64,000 nucleotides of DNA from Spirosoma foliorum (lineage in GTDB: Bacteria; Bacteroidota; Bacteroidia; Cytophagales; Spirosomataceae): the NCBI RefSeq assembly GCF_014117325.1, contig NZ_CP059732.1, positions 558,001-622,000 on the forward strand. The letters run 5' to 3'. A program made the translations under genes and the position numbers. The notes beneath the pieces were generated by a model. That model ran no database searches. It worked only from the letters and a program-made list of their open reading frames with translations, and had not been told where the DNA came from. Below, piece by piece: positions 63,642-64,000 of the stretch. Within the stretch, counting starts at the first letter, position 1, and the number at the start of each line of letters is the position of its first letter.

Positions 63642-63956
63642 ATGCGCACTTTGCTTCTACTACTAAGTTTGATTCTCTTGGATGGCTGTCAACTGCTTGA
63701 GCCAAAGGAAACTGCTGCTACTATTTACCGATATCGGGTTACAGCTTTATGTATGTGTTGTAGCAACTTAGCCGTTCGAATTGGCTCCGAAAGGTATCAG
63801 ACACATAATGTGCCTGCGGCTTTTTTCCCCGACACACTACCAGCCAATGTAGACAGTTTAAAGGCCTGGATACGCTATAAGCAGGATGATAGTGAGTGTG
63901 GGCGTGCTATGAAGAATCTGATTGTCATTACATCTATGCGAGAAAGAAGCCAATAG
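63642..63956 (+). CDS. Small lipoprotein of unknown function (104 aa)
   Basis: A 104-residue precursor with signal peptide and lipobox LLDGC (C16 lipid site). The mature part has five further cysteines, including CMCC near residue 37 and one in SECGRAM, which could form disulfides or bind metal. No family is recognised. It follows the UbiA-like gene by 128 bases. Confidence 0.65.
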   Translation: MRTLLLLLSLILLDGCQLLEPKETAATIYRYRVTALCMCCSNLAVRIGSERYQTHNVPAAFFPDTLPANVDSLKAWIRYKQDDSECGRAMKNLIVITSMRERSQ

Positions 63957-63965
63957 CTATATTTT

Positions 63966-63990
63966 TGTGTGACCCCATCGGGGGCACACA
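63966..63990. repeat. Palindrome near the window end
   Basis: TGTGTG-ACCCC and GGGGG-CACACA form a stem with a three-base loop and one mismatch, 10 bases after the lipoprotein stop. No T tract follows inside the window. It may be a terminator-like or REP-type element; the window ends before this can be judged. Confidence 0.4.
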
Positions 63991-64000
63991 GGTCATAGAC

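Noticed and set aside
1..64000. CRISPR array, prophage, insertion sequence transposase or rRNA operon
   Set aside because: No regularly spaced repeats, no integrase, capsid or transposase frames and no rRNA-like sequence were seen.

Overview
The window looks like chromosomal DNA of a Bacteroidota bacterium of the order Cytophagales, most likely Spirosoma or a close relative. This is inferred from gene content: a SusC/SusD pair, a GWxTD-domain protein, a TamB/TsaD divergent pair, many secreted glycoside hydrolases, SigK/RskA-like regulators, and promoters of the Bacteroidota type (TTG about 20 bases before TAnnTTTG, seen at the cytochrome c and tRNA-Asp genes). GC content appears to be near 48-50% by eye. 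Many short palindromic repeats sit between genes.

Layout. 1-8300: GWxTD protein (cut by the window edge), rlmB, an HD phosphohydrolase, a 58-residue protein with its own terminator, a MITE-like palindromic element, a small cytochrome c, a methyltransferase, a secreted protein with an apparent frameshift, an Ig-like repeat surface protein and a FAN1-like VRR-NUC nuclease. 8330-12398: two overlapping multi-spanning membrane proteins (the first DUF2157-like), a VapBC toxin-antitoxin pair and pgk.

12595-33366 is the main accessory block, read as a polysaccharide utilisation locus. On the minus strand are a GH18 enzyme, two GH29 alpha-L-fucosidases, a secreted esterase and a GH20 beta-N-acetylhexosaminidase. 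A ROK-family (NagC-like) regulator diverges from GH18. Then come a CxxCH/FG-GAP protein, a SusC/SusD pair with a tiny membrane protein behind it, and a SUMF1-sialidase fusion. The enzyme set suggests a fucosylated, N-acetylhexosamine-rich and possibly sialylated glycan, imported through SusCD and sensed by the ROK protein.

33551-38024 holds a shrunken ECF sigma/anti-sigma pair and a run of small genes of unknown function. 38185-51174 carries two related multi-PAS histidine kinases on either side of a VOC protein, a fructan module (GH32 plus PfkB fructokinase), the Nif3-like/zinc-ribbon pair and a TPR protein whose signal peptide overlaps a palindromic repeat. 51411-53907: tRNA-Asp(GTC), a GH5-type hydrolase and a GH43 gene broken by a one-base frameshift.

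53995-63956: a Fur-family regulator, two paralogous CxxC proteins, tamB diverging from tsaD, a MOSC protein, a UbiA-like membrane protein and a small lipoprotein. No rRNA, CRISPR array, transposase, integrase or phage genes were seen. The most unusual items are the palindromic repeats (one inside a signal-peptide region), the SUMF1-sialidase fusion, the reduced sigma/anti-sigma pair and two single-base frameshifts.
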